Shown one piece after another: positions 47,501 to 57,454 of a DNA stretch of 64,000 nucleotides. A model generated the notes under the pieces. The model did not search any database and was not told the DNA's origin. It saw only the letters and a program-made list of their open reading frames with translations. The translations under genes were made by a program, and so were the position numbers. The DNA is from Bacteroidales bacterium (GTDB lineage: Bacteria; Bacteroidota; Bacteroidia; Bacteroidales; GCA-2748055). The DNA lies in assembly GCA_029938715.1 (NCBI GenBank), contig JAOZUK010000001.1:1-64000 (forward strand), written 5' to 3'. Each line of letters starts with the position of its first letter. Positions within the stretch are counted from its first letter, which is position 1.

Positions 47501-48676
47501 ATGGATCTGAATGGATATCTCAATCCGGTTAGCCTGGAAAGACCCGAATTTGAATACCTGGAAGGAACAGAATCTTTCAGTCACCATATTTCGGTGCACA
47601 CGCCGGATCACCCCATCAGAGAGCTGGATAAGCACAAGGTCGCTATTATAGGAGTTCCGGTGGATTCCAATGCCTTTATCAGGGGAAGTAAGGATTCCCC
47701 TGATAAGATTCGTAATAAACTTTACCAGTTAAGCAGGATCAACAAGAACCTGAAGATCTATGACCTGGGTAATGTGAAGAACGGTGGATCGGTCAATGAT
47801 ACCTACTATGCCTTGAGAGATATTCTCCTGGAACTTAAGGAGCGTGATATGGTGACTATCATCCTGGGAGGATCTCAGGACCTGTGCCGCGGGGTATTTT
47901 TTGCCCTTGAAAAGCAGGAGGGGCTGCATCAGATACTCACCATAGATTCCATGCTTGACTTCTCCTTCGATAAGCAAACTGTGCACTCTCGTAACTATCT
48001 GAATCAGATACTTCAACCCAACTGCAAATCTCTTTTTGGTTTCACCAATCTGGGACACCAGGCTTATTTTGTGACTGACAATCAGTTGGAGCAACTGGAG
48101 AAATCATACCTGGAAAGCATCCGGCTGGGAGACGCCAGAAAAAACATCAGTGATACCGAGCCTCTGATCCGTGATTCTGAATTTATCAGCATTGACATGG
48201 GTGTTGTAAGGCATTCTGATGCTCCCGGTGCATCTACCCCATCGCCCAACGGTTTCCTTGGTGAAGAATTATGCCAGATTACCCGATATGCAGGGCTTAG
48301 TGAACAGGTCAGGATCCTGGGATTCTTTGAATTGAATCCGGAAAAGGATAGCAATGACCAGACGGCCCACCTGGCAGCCCAATCTGCCTGGTACTTTCTG
48401 GAAGGTCTTTCACATCGCATTTATGAGAATCCACTTCATACTCCGGAGCACATCAAAAAGTTTATTGTAAACCTGAATGCTGCCGGTCATGACATTGTTT
48501 TTCATAAAAGCACACTGTCGGACAGATGGTGGATGGAGATTCCCGTAAAAAATCCTGTCTCAGGATATAACTTTTTTGTTTCATGTGCGTATGAGGATTA
48601 CCGGCAGGCATGTAATGAGGAATTACCTGACCGTTGGTGGCGTTTTTTACACAGACTGGGTAATGAAACTGAATAA
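47501..48676 (+). CDS. Arginase/formimidoylglutamase-fold protein, degenerate metal site
   Basis: Met at 47501; ureohydrolase-like order of motifs (IIGVP…, LGGSQDL, TIDSMLDF, FISIDMG…) but with substitutions at metal-ligand positions; extra C-terminal DRWWMEI… segment. Confidence 0.82.
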   Translation: MDLNGYLNPVSLERPEFEYLEGTESFSHHISVHTPDHPIRELDKHKVAIIGVPVDSNAFIRGSKDSPDKIRNKLYQLSRINKNLKIYDLGNVKNGGSVNDTYYALRDILLELKERDMVTIILGGSQDLCRGVFFALEKQEGLHQILTIDSMLDFSFDKQTVHSRNYLNQILQPNCKSLFGFTNLGHQAYFVTDNQLEQLEKSYLESIRLGDARKNISDTEPLIRDSEFISIDMGVVRHSDAPGASTPSPNGFLGEELCQITRYAGLSEQVRILGFFELNPEKDSNDQTAHLAAQSAWYFLEGLSHRIYENPLHTPEHIKKFIVNLNAAGHDIVFHKSTLSDRWWMEIPVKNPVSGYNFFVSCAYEDYRQACNEELPDRWWRFLHRLGNETE

Positions 48677-48762
48677 TTTTCGTTTCTAAATCAGATTTGA
48701 ATTAACAGGGGGAGATCAGACGCCCGATTTAAGCCATTAGTTATAAACATTCCTCTGTTAAT

Positions 48763-48770
48763 TATATTTG
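48763..48770 (+). promoter_or_regulatory. Candidate -7 element (TAnnTTTG) for porP-gldKLMN
   Basis: TATATTTG about 80 bp upstream of the porP ATG in a 175-bp intergenic gap. Confidence 0.4.
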
Positions 48771-48851
48771 TGTTGTAGAACAATTTTTGCTTATTTTTAG
48801 GAGTGCTAAAAAAGCTAGAGAAATAAAGCCTTACAGTGAGTTAAGCGGACA

Positions 48852-49790
48852 ATGAAAAGATTGGTGATCATATGTATTTTCGGTGTTGTTTCAGTGAGTC
48901 TTCTGGCTCAGCAGGACCCGAAATTCAGCCAGAATATGTTCCTGGTTCCGGTATATAATCCCGGAGCGGTGGGAAGCACCGATAAGATTTGTCTGGCTGC
49001 CGCTTTCAGAAACCAGTGGGCCGGCCTGCCCGACGCTCCTGTTACCACCACATTTACTGCTAATATGCCGGTTAACTTCCTGGGCAGGTCCCATGGCATC
49101 GGAATTAATTTGATGAATGATAACCTGGCATTTAACAATGACTTCAATATCAGTTTCTCTTATGCATTCAGGATTGATCTGGGTACAGGAAGCCTGGGGA
49201 TCGGGACCAGTTTAGGGCTTGCCAATCAGTCGCTGACACCCTCCTGGAACGGAGCAGATATCATTAAATGGGAAGGCGATGGCGCCATACCACAAACCGG
49301 GGGAAGTGTCTTTGGGTTTGACATGGGACTTGGAGTTTATTACAATACAGACAACCTCTATGTGGGCGCTTCGACCACACACCTGAATCAAACCTCCTTT
49401 GACTATCCAGACGATGTGGCAGAAACAAAACTGATCAGGCATTACTACCTGATGGCAGGATATAACATCCAGCTAACCAATCCCATGTTCGAAATCATGC
49501 CTTCCCTCATGCTTCAGTCAGACGCAAGGTCTCACCATATTTACCTGAATACGAATGTGAGATACAATAAAAGATTCTGGGGAGGAGTTTCTTATTCAGT
49601 TGGGGGTGCCCTCTCGGCTCTGTTAGGAATAGAATTAATGAATGGGATTAAAATAGGATACTCATACGATTTCGAACTTTCCCCAATGATGAAATATAGC
49701 AGCGGTTCTCATGAAATTACGGTTCGATACTGTTTCGATCTCAGTAATGACAGGAGTCCGCAGAAGTATAAGAGTATTAGATTTTTATAA
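48852..49790 (+). CDS. porP: PorP/SprF family T9SS membrane protein
   Basis: 312 aa; signal peptide ending LLAQ; QDPKFSQNMFLVPVYNPGAVGS…AFRNQWAGLPDAPVTTTF; C-terminal YCFDL…YKSIRFL. Confidence 0.93.
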   Translation: MKRLVIICIFGVVSVSLLAQQDPKFSQNMFLVPVYNPGAVGSTDKICLAAAFRNQWAGLPDAPVTTTFTANMPVNFLGRSHGIGINLMNDNLAFNNDFNISFSYAFRIDLGTGSLGIGTSLGLANQSLTPSWNGADIIKWEGDGAIPQTGGSVFGFDMGLGVYYNTDNLYVGASTTHLNQTSFDYPDDVAETKLIRHYYLMAGYNIQLTNPMFEIMPSLMLQSDARSHHIYLNTNVRYNKRFWGGVSYSVGGALSALLGIELMNGIKIGYSYDFELSPMMKYSSGSHEITVRYCFDLSNDRSPQKYKSIRFL

Positions 49791-49823
49791 AGTTGGTTTT
49801 TTGCATCTATTAAGCATATAGCT

Positions 49824-51209
49824 ATGAGACGATTCGTTTTTTTGATTTTTATTGCTGCCCTCATCGGAAGTTGTAGTTCAAGCGGCAGCGGTGAGCTTGT
49901 AGGGGTTGATGGGAGAAAAGCATATGCCGAACCCGATCCTTTTGGAATGGTTCCGATTCCCACTGGCTCATTTTTGATGGGCCCAAGTGATCAGGATGTG
50001 ACATGGACACAGAACAGCATGTCCAGAACAGTAGCTGTGGATGCATTCTGGATGGACGAAACAGAGATCACGAACAACGAATACCGGCAGTATGTGAACT
50101 GGGTTCGTGATTCCATCATCAGGAAAGAGTTGGCCATGCAGGGCATCGAAGACTTCATCAAGAAAGACGATGAAGAACAACCCTATGAAGACAGGGATGG
50201 AGAACCAGTGATTAACTGGAATGCCTCCATGGACCTTTCCAAGGATAAAGAAGGCAATATCGAGCCCATCATTGAAGATCTTGGTATCTATTACAGTGGC
50301 GCCGACAGGCTCTCCTTCAATGCCAAAGAGCTCAATGTGACAAAGCTCATTTATAACTACTACTGGGTGGACCTTGTACAGGCTTCAAGAGCAGCCAATA
50401 GTTTTCGTCTGGATTACTCCGGTGGCAATACAGATCCGGTGGTTTCATACGGTGGAACTGTAACCAGGCCCAACGGGGAACAGGAGGAAATTACCAGCAG
50501 GGCTTCCTTTGTAAATAAAGATTGGGTGCTTGTGTACCCCGATACCCTGGTATGGGTGAGAGATTTCACCTTCTCCTTTAACGAGCCCATGACCAACATG
50601 TATTTCCGCTCTCCATCCTACGACAACTATCCGGTGGTGGGGATCAGCTGGAAGCAGGCAAGTGCTTTCTGCAACTGGAGAACCAATTTCCTGAACCAGT
50701 CTCTGATTGCAAATGGTCAACCCATCGTTCAAAACTACAGGTTACCCATTGAAGCCGAATGGGAATACGCTGCCAGGGGAGGCTTGGACCACAGCATGTA
50801 TCCGTGGGGAGGTGTTTATCTGAGAAATAAACTGGGTTGCTTTATTGCCAACTTTAAGCCACTACGTGGTAATTACACCGACGACGGTTCCATGTACCCG
50901 GCCAGGGTTGGATATTATGGAGTACCCAATGAATTTGGCCTCTATGACATGGCTGGTAATGTAGCCGAGTGGACCATCACAGCTTATGATCCTTCTGCAT
51001 ATGTATTTTCACACGATATGAACCCCTATTACAATTACAATGCAAAACCTGATGACCCGCCCGTGATGAAGCGCAAGGTGGTCAGGGGTGGATCCTGGAA
51101 AGACATTGCCCGTTACCTGCAGGTCAGTACTCGTGATTATGAGTACCAGGATACAGTAAAATCCTACATTGGATTCAGGTGCGTGCGTTCATATTTAGGT
51201 GATCAATAA
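49824..51209 (+). CDS. gldK: T9SS/gliding lipoprotein GldK (FGE-sulfatase fold)
   Basis: 461 aa; lipobox IGSC; GMVPIPTGSFLMGPSDQDVTW, YRLPIEAEWEYAARGG, MAGNVAEWT, RGGSWKD. Confidence 0.95.
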   Translation: MRRFVFLIFIAALIGSCSSSGSGELVGVDGRKAYAEPDPFGMVPIPTGSFLMGPSDQDVTWTQNSMSRTVAVDAFWMDETEITNNEYRQYVNWVRDSIIRKELAMQGIEDFIKKDDEEQPYEDRDGEPVINWNASMDLSKDKEGNIEPIIEDLGIYYSGADRLSFNAKELNVTKLIYNYYWVDLVQASRAANSFRLDYSGGNTDPVVSYGGTVTRPNGEQEEITSRASFVNKDWVLVYPDTLVWVRDFTFSFNEPMTNMYFRSPSYDNYPVVGISWKQASAFCNWRTNFLNQSLIANGQPIVQNYRLPIEAEWEYAARGGLDHSMYPWGGVYLRNKLGCFIANFKPLRGNYTDDGSMYPARVGYYGVPNEFGLYDMAGNVAEWTITAYDPSAYVFSHDMNPYYNYNAKPDDPPVMKRKVVRGGSWKDIARYLQVSTRDYEYQDTVKSYIGFRCVRSYLGDQ

Positions 51210-51225
51210 TTAAATATTTGATATA

Positions 51226-52188
51226 ATGGGAATTACAGAATTAGTTCAAAGCTCAGGATGGAAGAGTTTTACAGCCAAGCTGTATGGGTTCGGAGCCTCC
51301 ATAGTTATTATTGGTGCCCTCTTTAAAATCCAGCACTGGCCTTTTGCAGGCGCAGCTTTAACCTCGGGGCTTTTGATTGAAGCGGTTATTTTCTTCTTCT
51401 CAGCCTTCGAACCACTCCATGAAGAATTAGACTGGACCCTGGTTTATCCCGAGTTGGCAGGTATGTCGGATCCGGATGAAATTGATGAGTACAAAGAACA
51501 GGCCATTGCAGATCGAAATGTGGGACTACAAAAATTTGATGAACTATTCCAGCAATCTCAGATCAATGCTGAAGATGTGAGAAGTTTAGGTAAGCATCTG
51601 AATACCATCTCGACCACTACCGAAACTATTGGGGATATCACCTCAGCCTCCCTGGTCACCAAGGAGTATTTTGATAAGATGGGTTCTGCGGCACAAAATA
51701 TGGATACCGTTGCAACCGCCTACGGAACTAATACTGGTGAGCTCAATGAATCGGTCAATACCCTGGCAACATCTTACAAGAACACTGCTACGCTGATCGA
51801 TCAGAAAGGCCAGGACATTGCAGATAAGTTTGCCACGTCCAGTGCCAACCTGACCGCCACCTATGAAGCCATGTCGGGTGAGGTGAAGCAGGAACATACC
51901 AGTATTTCTCAAAGCCAGAAGCAATTTAACCAGCAACTTGAGACCTTAAACAAAAACCTTGGAGAGCTGAACTCATCCTATTCCGATCAAGTGAAGGGCA
52001 GCAAGGAACACTTGCAGGGAACTGCCGGAGTTTTCAAAGGGCTGAATGAGATGATTACAAGCCTCCAGACATCGGTGGAAGAGACCCAGAAGTACAAAAG
52101 TGAGATTGTCAAACTTAGCGAAAGTCTTTCTGAGCTTAACAATGTGTATGGCAATATGCTCTCCGCAATGAGCATTAGAAAGAAGTAA
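51226..52188 (+). CDS. gldL: T9SS motor protein GldL
   Basis: 320 aa; two N-terminal TMs (GFGASIVIIGALFKIQHWPFAGAALTSGLLIEAVIFFFSAFEP) and coiled-coil C-terminus. Confidence 0.95.
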   Translation: MGITELVQSSGWKSFTAKLYGFGASIVIIGALFKIQHWPFAGAALTSGLLIEAVIFFFSAFEPLHEELDWTLVYPELAGMSDPDEIDEYKEQAIADRNVGLQKFDELFQQSQINAEDVRSLGKHLNTISTTTETIGDITSASLVTKEYFDKMGSAAQNMDTVATAYGTNTGELNESVNTLATSYKNTATLIDQKGQDIADKFATSSANLTATYEAMSGEVKQEHTSISQSQKQFNQQLETLNKNLGELNSSYSDQVKGSKEHLQGTAGVFKGLNEMITSLQTSVEETQKYKSEIVKLSESLSELNNVYGNMLSAMSIRKK

Positions 52189-52208
52189 TTAACCTTTAAT
52201 CCTGATCT

Positions 52209-53789
52209 ATGGGACACGGTAAAGAATCACCGAGACAAAAAATGATCGGTATGATGTATTTGGTGCTGACCGCAATGTTGGCACTAAATGTATCAAAAGA
52301 GGTGCTTGACGCTTTTACGCTGGTTGATGACGGACTGACTACAACCACACGGAATTTTGCTGCCGAGAACGATGCCTTGTATGCACGAATGGATACTGAG
52401 TATCAGTTGAATCAAAGCAAAGTGGGAGATTGGAAAACCAGGGCAGATGAAGTGAAGGCCCGCTCCAATGAACTCTATGAATTTATCAACCTGTGTAAGA
52501 TTGAGATTGTTCAGGTGAAAGATGAGGAAGCCATTCATGATGGGGAAGTTCGCCTGGCAGATGTTGATATTAAGGACGACACCAACATACCGGGCGAAAT
52601 CATGATAGTGGGCAATAGGGGTGCTGAACTGAAATCTCATGTGGAAGAGTACAGGGAGTTCCTGCTCTCCTATGTGGATGACAAGGAGACCTATGCCACA
52701 ACCATCGAAGCCATTGAAGGAACCCTCAACACGGAAGTTCCCGAACTGGGGCTTCATTCGGGAAGTAAGAAAGGGGCCACCCCCACCTGGGAATCTACCT
52801 ATTTTGAAAACCTTCCCCTTGCATCTGTGATTACGATCCTTTCTAAAATGCAGGGAGATATCCGCAATGTTGAATCTGAGATGCTCGGTTTCCTGCTGGA
52901 CCAGATAGATGCCGGAGATTTCAGTATGAATGTTCTTGAAGCTGTGGTTATTCCAAACTCAAACTATGTTTTTAAGGGTCAGGAATACCGGGCCCAGGTC
53001 TTCCTGGCAGCGTATGATTCCACCAATACTCCCAAGGTGCTTCTTACCAACGGGCAGGAGCTTACTGTAGATGCCGGGAAAGGCATCTACACAACATCCT
53101 CAAATTCCATAGGCATCAAGAAATGGGGAGGAACCATCCAGCTGGAAGATGGGGGCAAAACCATTAGCAAATCCTTCGAAGCATCCTTCGAAGTTGCTGA
53201 AGCCAATGCCACCATATCGGCTACAGGGATGAATGTATTTTACCGCGGTATTGCTAATCCAGTGGCTATCTCGGCAGGTGGTGTAGCAGAGAGGGATGTG
53301 GATGCCAGGATCTCTTCCGGGAATATTTCCAGGAAAAGTCCGGGTGTTTATGAAGTGCTTCCCGGTTTACAGGGAGATAATGCAACCATCAGTGTGTATG
53401 CCAGTGTGGATGGATCCCGTAGATTAATGGGCAACATGGATTTTAGGGTATTGCCCCTACCAACACCCGATGCCATTGTGCAAGGCATCAGGGGATCTGA
53501 AGGTGCACTTACGGTAGGTAAACTCTCCCAGCTTAAGCTTGTGGAGGCCAAAGCCAAAGATTTTGTATTTGAAGTGGACTACGAGATTGTCTCCTTTGAA
53601 GTGGCCTTTATGGGACAGGGAGGGATGTGGAGTACAATGTCTGCCTCCAATGAACGGTTCACCAATCAACAAAAACAGCTGTTTCAGCAGTTAAAAAGCG
53701 GACAGCGGATTATGATAGAAAAAATCAAGGCCTCTGGCCCTGACGGAGTAATTAGAAGTCTTAATAGCATCACCATAACAGTAAGATAA
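52209..53789 (+). CDS. gldM: T9SS motor protein GldM
   Basis: 526 aa; MGHGKESPRQKMIGMMYLVLTAMLALNVSKEVLDAF. Confidence 0.96.
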   Translation: MGHGKESPRQKMIGMMYLVLTAMLALNVSKEVLDAFTLVDDGLTTTTRNFAAENDALYARMDTEYQLNQSKVGDWKTRADEVKARSNELYEFINLCKIEIVQVKDEEAIHDGEVRLADVDIKDDTNIPGEIMIVGNRGAELKSHVEEYREFLLSYVDDKETYATTIEAIEGTLNTEVPELGLHSGSKKGATPTWESTYFENLPLASVITILSKMQGDIRNVESEMLGFLLDQIDAGDFSMNVLEAVVIPNSNYVFKGQEYRAQVFLAAYDSTNTPKVLLTNGQELTVDAGKGIYTTSSNSIGIKKWGGTIQLEDGGKTISKSFEASFEVAEANATISATGMNVFYRGIANPVAISAGGVAERDVDARISSGNISRKSPGVYEVLPGLQGDNATISVYASVDGSRRLMGNMDFRVLPLPTPDAIVQGIRGSEGALTVGKLSQLKLVEAKAKDFVFEVDYEIVSFEVAFMGQGGMWSTMSASNERFTNQQKQLFQQLKSGQRIMIEKIKASGPDGVIRSLNSITITVR

Positions 53790-53790
53790 G

Positions 53791-54699
53791 ATGAAGGCAA
53801 GAAGATTTATTTTAGGAGTGGCATTCATGTCATTCGGGGTATTTTCCCTTACGGCTCAAAACCCCAATGTGAATACATCCATGACTCCCGGTAATGCACC
53901 GGTGATCTCATCCTATACACCCTCAACGGATGTATACAAAGCGGAATCGATCATTCCGGAAAAGAAACCGGTTCCCTACAGTTACATCCGAGAAGCAGAT
54001 GTAATGTGGGCCAAGGATGTATGGCGCACCATTGACCTCCGGCACCGCATGAACATGCCGCTTCGTTACCCCCTGGAGGGTTCGATCAGCGATGGTGACA
54101 GATACAGCCTGTTTGGTCTGCTTATGGAGGGAATCAAGACAGAGGAGATTACTCCCTATGAGTGGAATCCCATTACCGGATGGAAAGATCCCTTTGCCAA
54201 AGTGACCAGCCTGGAACAGATCTACATAGCATCAGAAGGAGATACCGTTTACGATGTGGATGGAAACTTTTTAAGGGTGGCACAATCCATGCAAAATGTG
54301 ATGCAGTTTCAACTTCAGGAGCAGTGGTTTTTTGATAAGCAGCACTCTACCATGAAAGTGCGCATTATCGCCCTTGCGCCGGTCTATTATCAGTATTTCA
54401 ACGAATTTGGGGAACCACTGCCCTCACCCAGACCCGGGGTTCCTTTTATTGTGCACTTCCCCCAGTGCCGCAGGCTATTTGCCACTCACGGTGTTTACAA
54501 CCCAAAGAACGATGCCCAGGTAGTCTCCTTTGATGACCTCTTCTTTCAGCGGCGTTTTTCAAGCACAGTGATTGCCGAATCCAATGTCTTCGGGAACCGC
54601 ATGTTAACAGATTATAAAGTGGGTCAGGATATCCTTTTGGAAGCCGAACGGATCAAGAATGATCTGTTTATCATGGAACACGATCTCTGGGAATACTAG
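53791..54699 (+). CDS. gldN: T9SS protein GldN
   Basis: 302 aa; READVMWAKDVWRTIDLRHRMNMPLRYP typical GldN core. Confidence 0.95.
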   Translation: MKARRFILGVAFMSFGVFSLTAQNPNVNTSMTPGNAPVISSYTPSTDVYKAESIIPEKKPVPYSYIREADVMWAKDVWRTIDLRHRMNMPLRYPLEGSISDGDRYSLFGLLMEGIKTEEITPYEWNPITGWKDPFAKVTSLEQIYIASEGDTVYDVDGNFLRVAQSMQNVMQFQLQEQWFFDKQHSTMKVRIIALAPVYYQYFNEFGEPLPSPRPGVPFIVHFPQCRRLFATHGVYNPKNDAQVVSFDDLFFQRRFSSTVIAESNVFGNRMLTDYKVGQDILLEAERIKNDLFIMEHDLWEY

Positions 54700-54727
54700 A
54701 AAGAACTTGTGTCTCGTCCTGAAGTAG

Positions 54728-55822
54728 CTACATCATGCCATCCCCGATTTCGGTCTTGATTTCGTTGACGTATTGCTTGATCTTCTGCTCTTCCTCTCGT
54801 TTGCACACAAGTATGATGTTCTCATTCTGCACCACAATGTAATCGTTCAGGCCCTGGAGAACTACCAGCTTATCGTCCTGTACATTGACAATGTTGCCCG
54901 ACGATTCATACATAAAAACATGCTTCCCGGTAACCGAATTCTGAACTTCATCTTTAGCCAGTTGCTCGTAAAGGGATCCCCATGTGCCAAGGTCCGACCA
55001 TCCGAAATCGGAGACCAGGACAAACACATTATCTGCTTTCTCCATCACCCCGTAGTCGATGCTGATATTCCGACAACTTCCATAGGTCTTTTTAATGAAA
55101 TCGTCCTCATCCGCTGTCCCATAAACACCTTCTCCATCGCGAAACAGGTTGTGAATCTCGGGTAAATGATTCTCAAAAGATTGCATAATGGTTTTTAGAG
55201 ACCAAAAGAAAATGCCTGAATTCCAGTAGAAATCACCACTGTCCAGAAACACTTTTGCAAGTTTCAGATCTGGCTTTTCGGTGAAGGTCTTCACCTTCCG
55301 CAACCCAGTGGATTCATATCCCTTGACCTTCTTTTCAATGGATTGAATATAACCATATCCGGTTTCCGGTCTGCTGGGCACTATCCCCATGGTAAGAAGT
55401 GCATCATTTACGGTTACAAAATCAAGTGCCTGCTTCACATAACGGAGGAACTCCTCCTCTTTCATAATCAAATGATCAGAAGGAGCCACCACGATACGGG
55501 CATTGGGTTCTTTCATATGAATCCTGAAATTTGCAAATTCGATACATGGTGCTGTATTCCTTCGCAGGGGTTCCAGAAGAATATTTTCTTCTGGCAAATC
55601 AGGTATCTGACTTACAATAAGCTCTTTATACTCCAGATTGCTTACAATAAAGATCTGGTCGGGTGGCATTATTTTGTTAAATCTGTCGTAGGTTTGTTGC
55701 AGCAGTGTTCTCCCCGTTCCGAGAATATCAAGGAACTGCTTGGGGCGCTCTGTCTTACTTAGGGGCCAGAACCGACTTCCGATCCCTCCCGCCATTATGA
55801 CGCAATAATTAAGTTTATCCAT
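54728..55822 (-). CDS. manC: Mannose-1-phosphate guanylyltransferase
   Basis: 364 aa; VIMAGGIGSRFWPLSKTERPKQFLDI, VVAPSDHLI, YGVMEKADNVFVLVSDFGWSDLGTW. Confidence 0.94.
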   Translation of the reverse strand: MDKLNYCVIMAGGIGSRFWPLSKTERPKQFLDILGTGRTLLQQTYDRFNKIMPPDQIFIVSNLEYKELIVSQIPDLPEENILLEPLRRNTAPCIEFANFRIHMKEPNARIVVAPSDHLIMKEEEFLRYVKQALDFVTVNDALLTMGIVPSRPETGYGYIQSIEKKVKGYESTGLRKVKTFTEKPDLKLAKVFLDSGDFYWNSGIFFWSLKTIMQSFENHLPEIHNLFRDGEGVYGTADEDDFIKKTYGSCRNISIDYGVMEKADNVFVLVSDFGWSDLGTWGSLYEQLAKDEVQNSVTGKHVFMYESSGNIVNVQDDKLVVLQGLNDYIVVQNENIILVCKREEEQKIKQYVNEIKTEIGDGMM

Positions 55823-55958
55823 TAATTTTCCAGTAGGTGCGTAAATTGCTATTTGATTATCAATCTACATTAAATATAGTTGGTTTTTAATTAACACCCT
55901 TTTATCTCAGGATGTTTTATAAGATAATTGATATATTACACTTTATTAAGGATAATCC

Positions 55959-56699
55959 ATGCGTCTGCTAGAACAAATAGGAACCTATTTTCTTTTTATG
56001 AAGAGGGCGTTTAGCCGCCCTGAGAAGTTTTCGATCCTTTATCGACAAACCATGAGGGAAATTGATAAGATAGGGATCAACTCTTTTCCAATTGTGGTGA
56101 TTGTTTCTCTTTTCGTAGGGGCAGTGATTACCATTCAAAGTAATTATAACATAGAAAATCCATTGCTCCCCCGCTACCTGGTGGGTCTTACGGTAAGGGA
56201 TTCCCTGCTGCTGGAATTTTCCTCCACCATGGTGGCACTGATCCTGGCGGGTAAGGTGGGCTCAAGCATTGCTTCTGAGCTGGGGATGATGCGCATTACA
56301 GAACAAATCGATGCCCTGGAGGTAATGGGCATTAATTCGGTCTCCTACCTGGTCATGCCCAAGATCATTGCAGCGGTAGTATTCTTTCCCGTACTCTGCC
56401 TGTTAAGCATTGCAATGGGTCTGCTCGGGGGATATATCTCCTGTATTGCTGCAAATGTAATCGCTCCTTCTGAGTATATCTATGGAATCCAGTATGAGTT
56501 TCGTCCCTATTACATCAGCTATTCCCTTACAAAGACTGCTTTCTACGCCCTGATCATTACATCCATTGCCTCCTATTTTGGCTACCATGTTAAGGGAGGT
56601 GCTGTGGAAGTGGGTAAATCCAGCACCAAGGCGGTGGTTCAGAGCAGCATTCTGATTCTGCTTGCCAACCTCATTCTTACCAAGACCATCCTGCAATGA
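55959..56699 (+). CDS. mlaE: MlaE family ABC transporter permease
   Basis: 246 aa; SLFVGAVITIQSNYNI, LAGKVGSSIASELGMMRITEQIDALEVMGINSVSYLVMPKI. Confidence 0.93.
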   Translation: MRLLEQIGTYFLFMKRAFSRPEKFSILYRQTMREIDKIGINSFPIVVIVSLFVGAVITIQSNYNIENPLLPRYLVGLTVRDSLLLEFSSTMVALILAGKVGSSIASELGMMRITEQIDALEVMGINSVSYLVMPKIIAAVVFFPVLCLLSIAMGLLGGYISCIAANVIAPSEYIYGIQYEFRPYYISYSLTKTAFYALIITSIASYFGYHVKGGAVEVGKSSTKAVVQSSILILLANLILTKTILQ

Positions 56700-57442
56700 T
56701 CGAGGTAAAAAATCTATATAAAAGATATGATGATAATTTTGTCCTTAACGATGTAAGCGTAAAGTTCGAGCAGGGAAAATGCAATCTAATCATTGGACGC
56801 AGTGGCTCTGGAAAAACGGTCCTCTTAAAAAGCATTGTCGGACTCATTGAAACCGATGAAGGTGAGATCTGGTATGATGATCAGAAGTTCAGTCACCTGG
56901 ACGCCGTTTCAAAGCAAAATATCAGGAAGGAGATGGGTATGCTATTCCAGGGAGCAGCCCTGTTCGACTCACTTACTGTGGAGGAGAATGTACTATTCCC
57001 ACTGGATATGTTTACCTCCTACTCTAGAGGAGAAAAACTGGACCGGGTTAATTTTTGCCTGGAGAAAGTAAAGGTTTCTAAAACCAACAAGTTATATCCT
57101 GCCGAATTAAGCGGAGGAATGAAAAAGCGGGTGGCCATAGCACGGGCCATGGCCTTAAATCCAAGGTACCTGTTTTGCGATGAGCCCAATTCCGGGCTTG
57201 ATCCTGAGACCGGAATCGTTATTGACAACCTGATCAAGGAGATTACCGAAGAGTTTAATATGACCACCATCATCAATTCTCATGACATGAATTCGGTGCT
57301 TGAGATTGGCGATAAGGTGGTTTTTATATATAAAGGTTGTAAATGCTGGGAAGGAACGCGAAAGGATATTCTTAAAACAGACAATGAGGCACTCAATAAT
57401 TTTGTGTTTGCCACCAGGCTGGCCCGGCAGATCAAATCGTAG
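56696..57442 (+). CDS. mlaF: MlaF family ABC transporter ATP-binding protein
   Basis: 248 aa; IIGRSGSGKTVLLKSIVGL, LSGGMKKRVAIARAMA, LFCDEPNSGLDPETG; ATGA overlap with the permease. Confidence 0.93.
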   Translation: MIEVKNLYKRYDDNFVLNDVSVKFEQGKCNLIIGRSGSGKTVLLKSIVGLIETDEGEIWYDDQKFSHLDAVSKQNIRKEMGMLFQGAALFDSLTVEENVLFPLDMFTSYSRGEKLDRVNFCLEKVKVSKTNKLYPAELSGGMKKRVAIARAMALNPRYLFCDEPNSGLDPETGIVIDNLIKEITEEFNMTTIINSHDMNSVLEIGDKVVFIYKGCKCWEGTRKDILKTDNEALNNFVFATRLARQIKS

Positions 57443-57454
57443 CGGTATCTGTGT

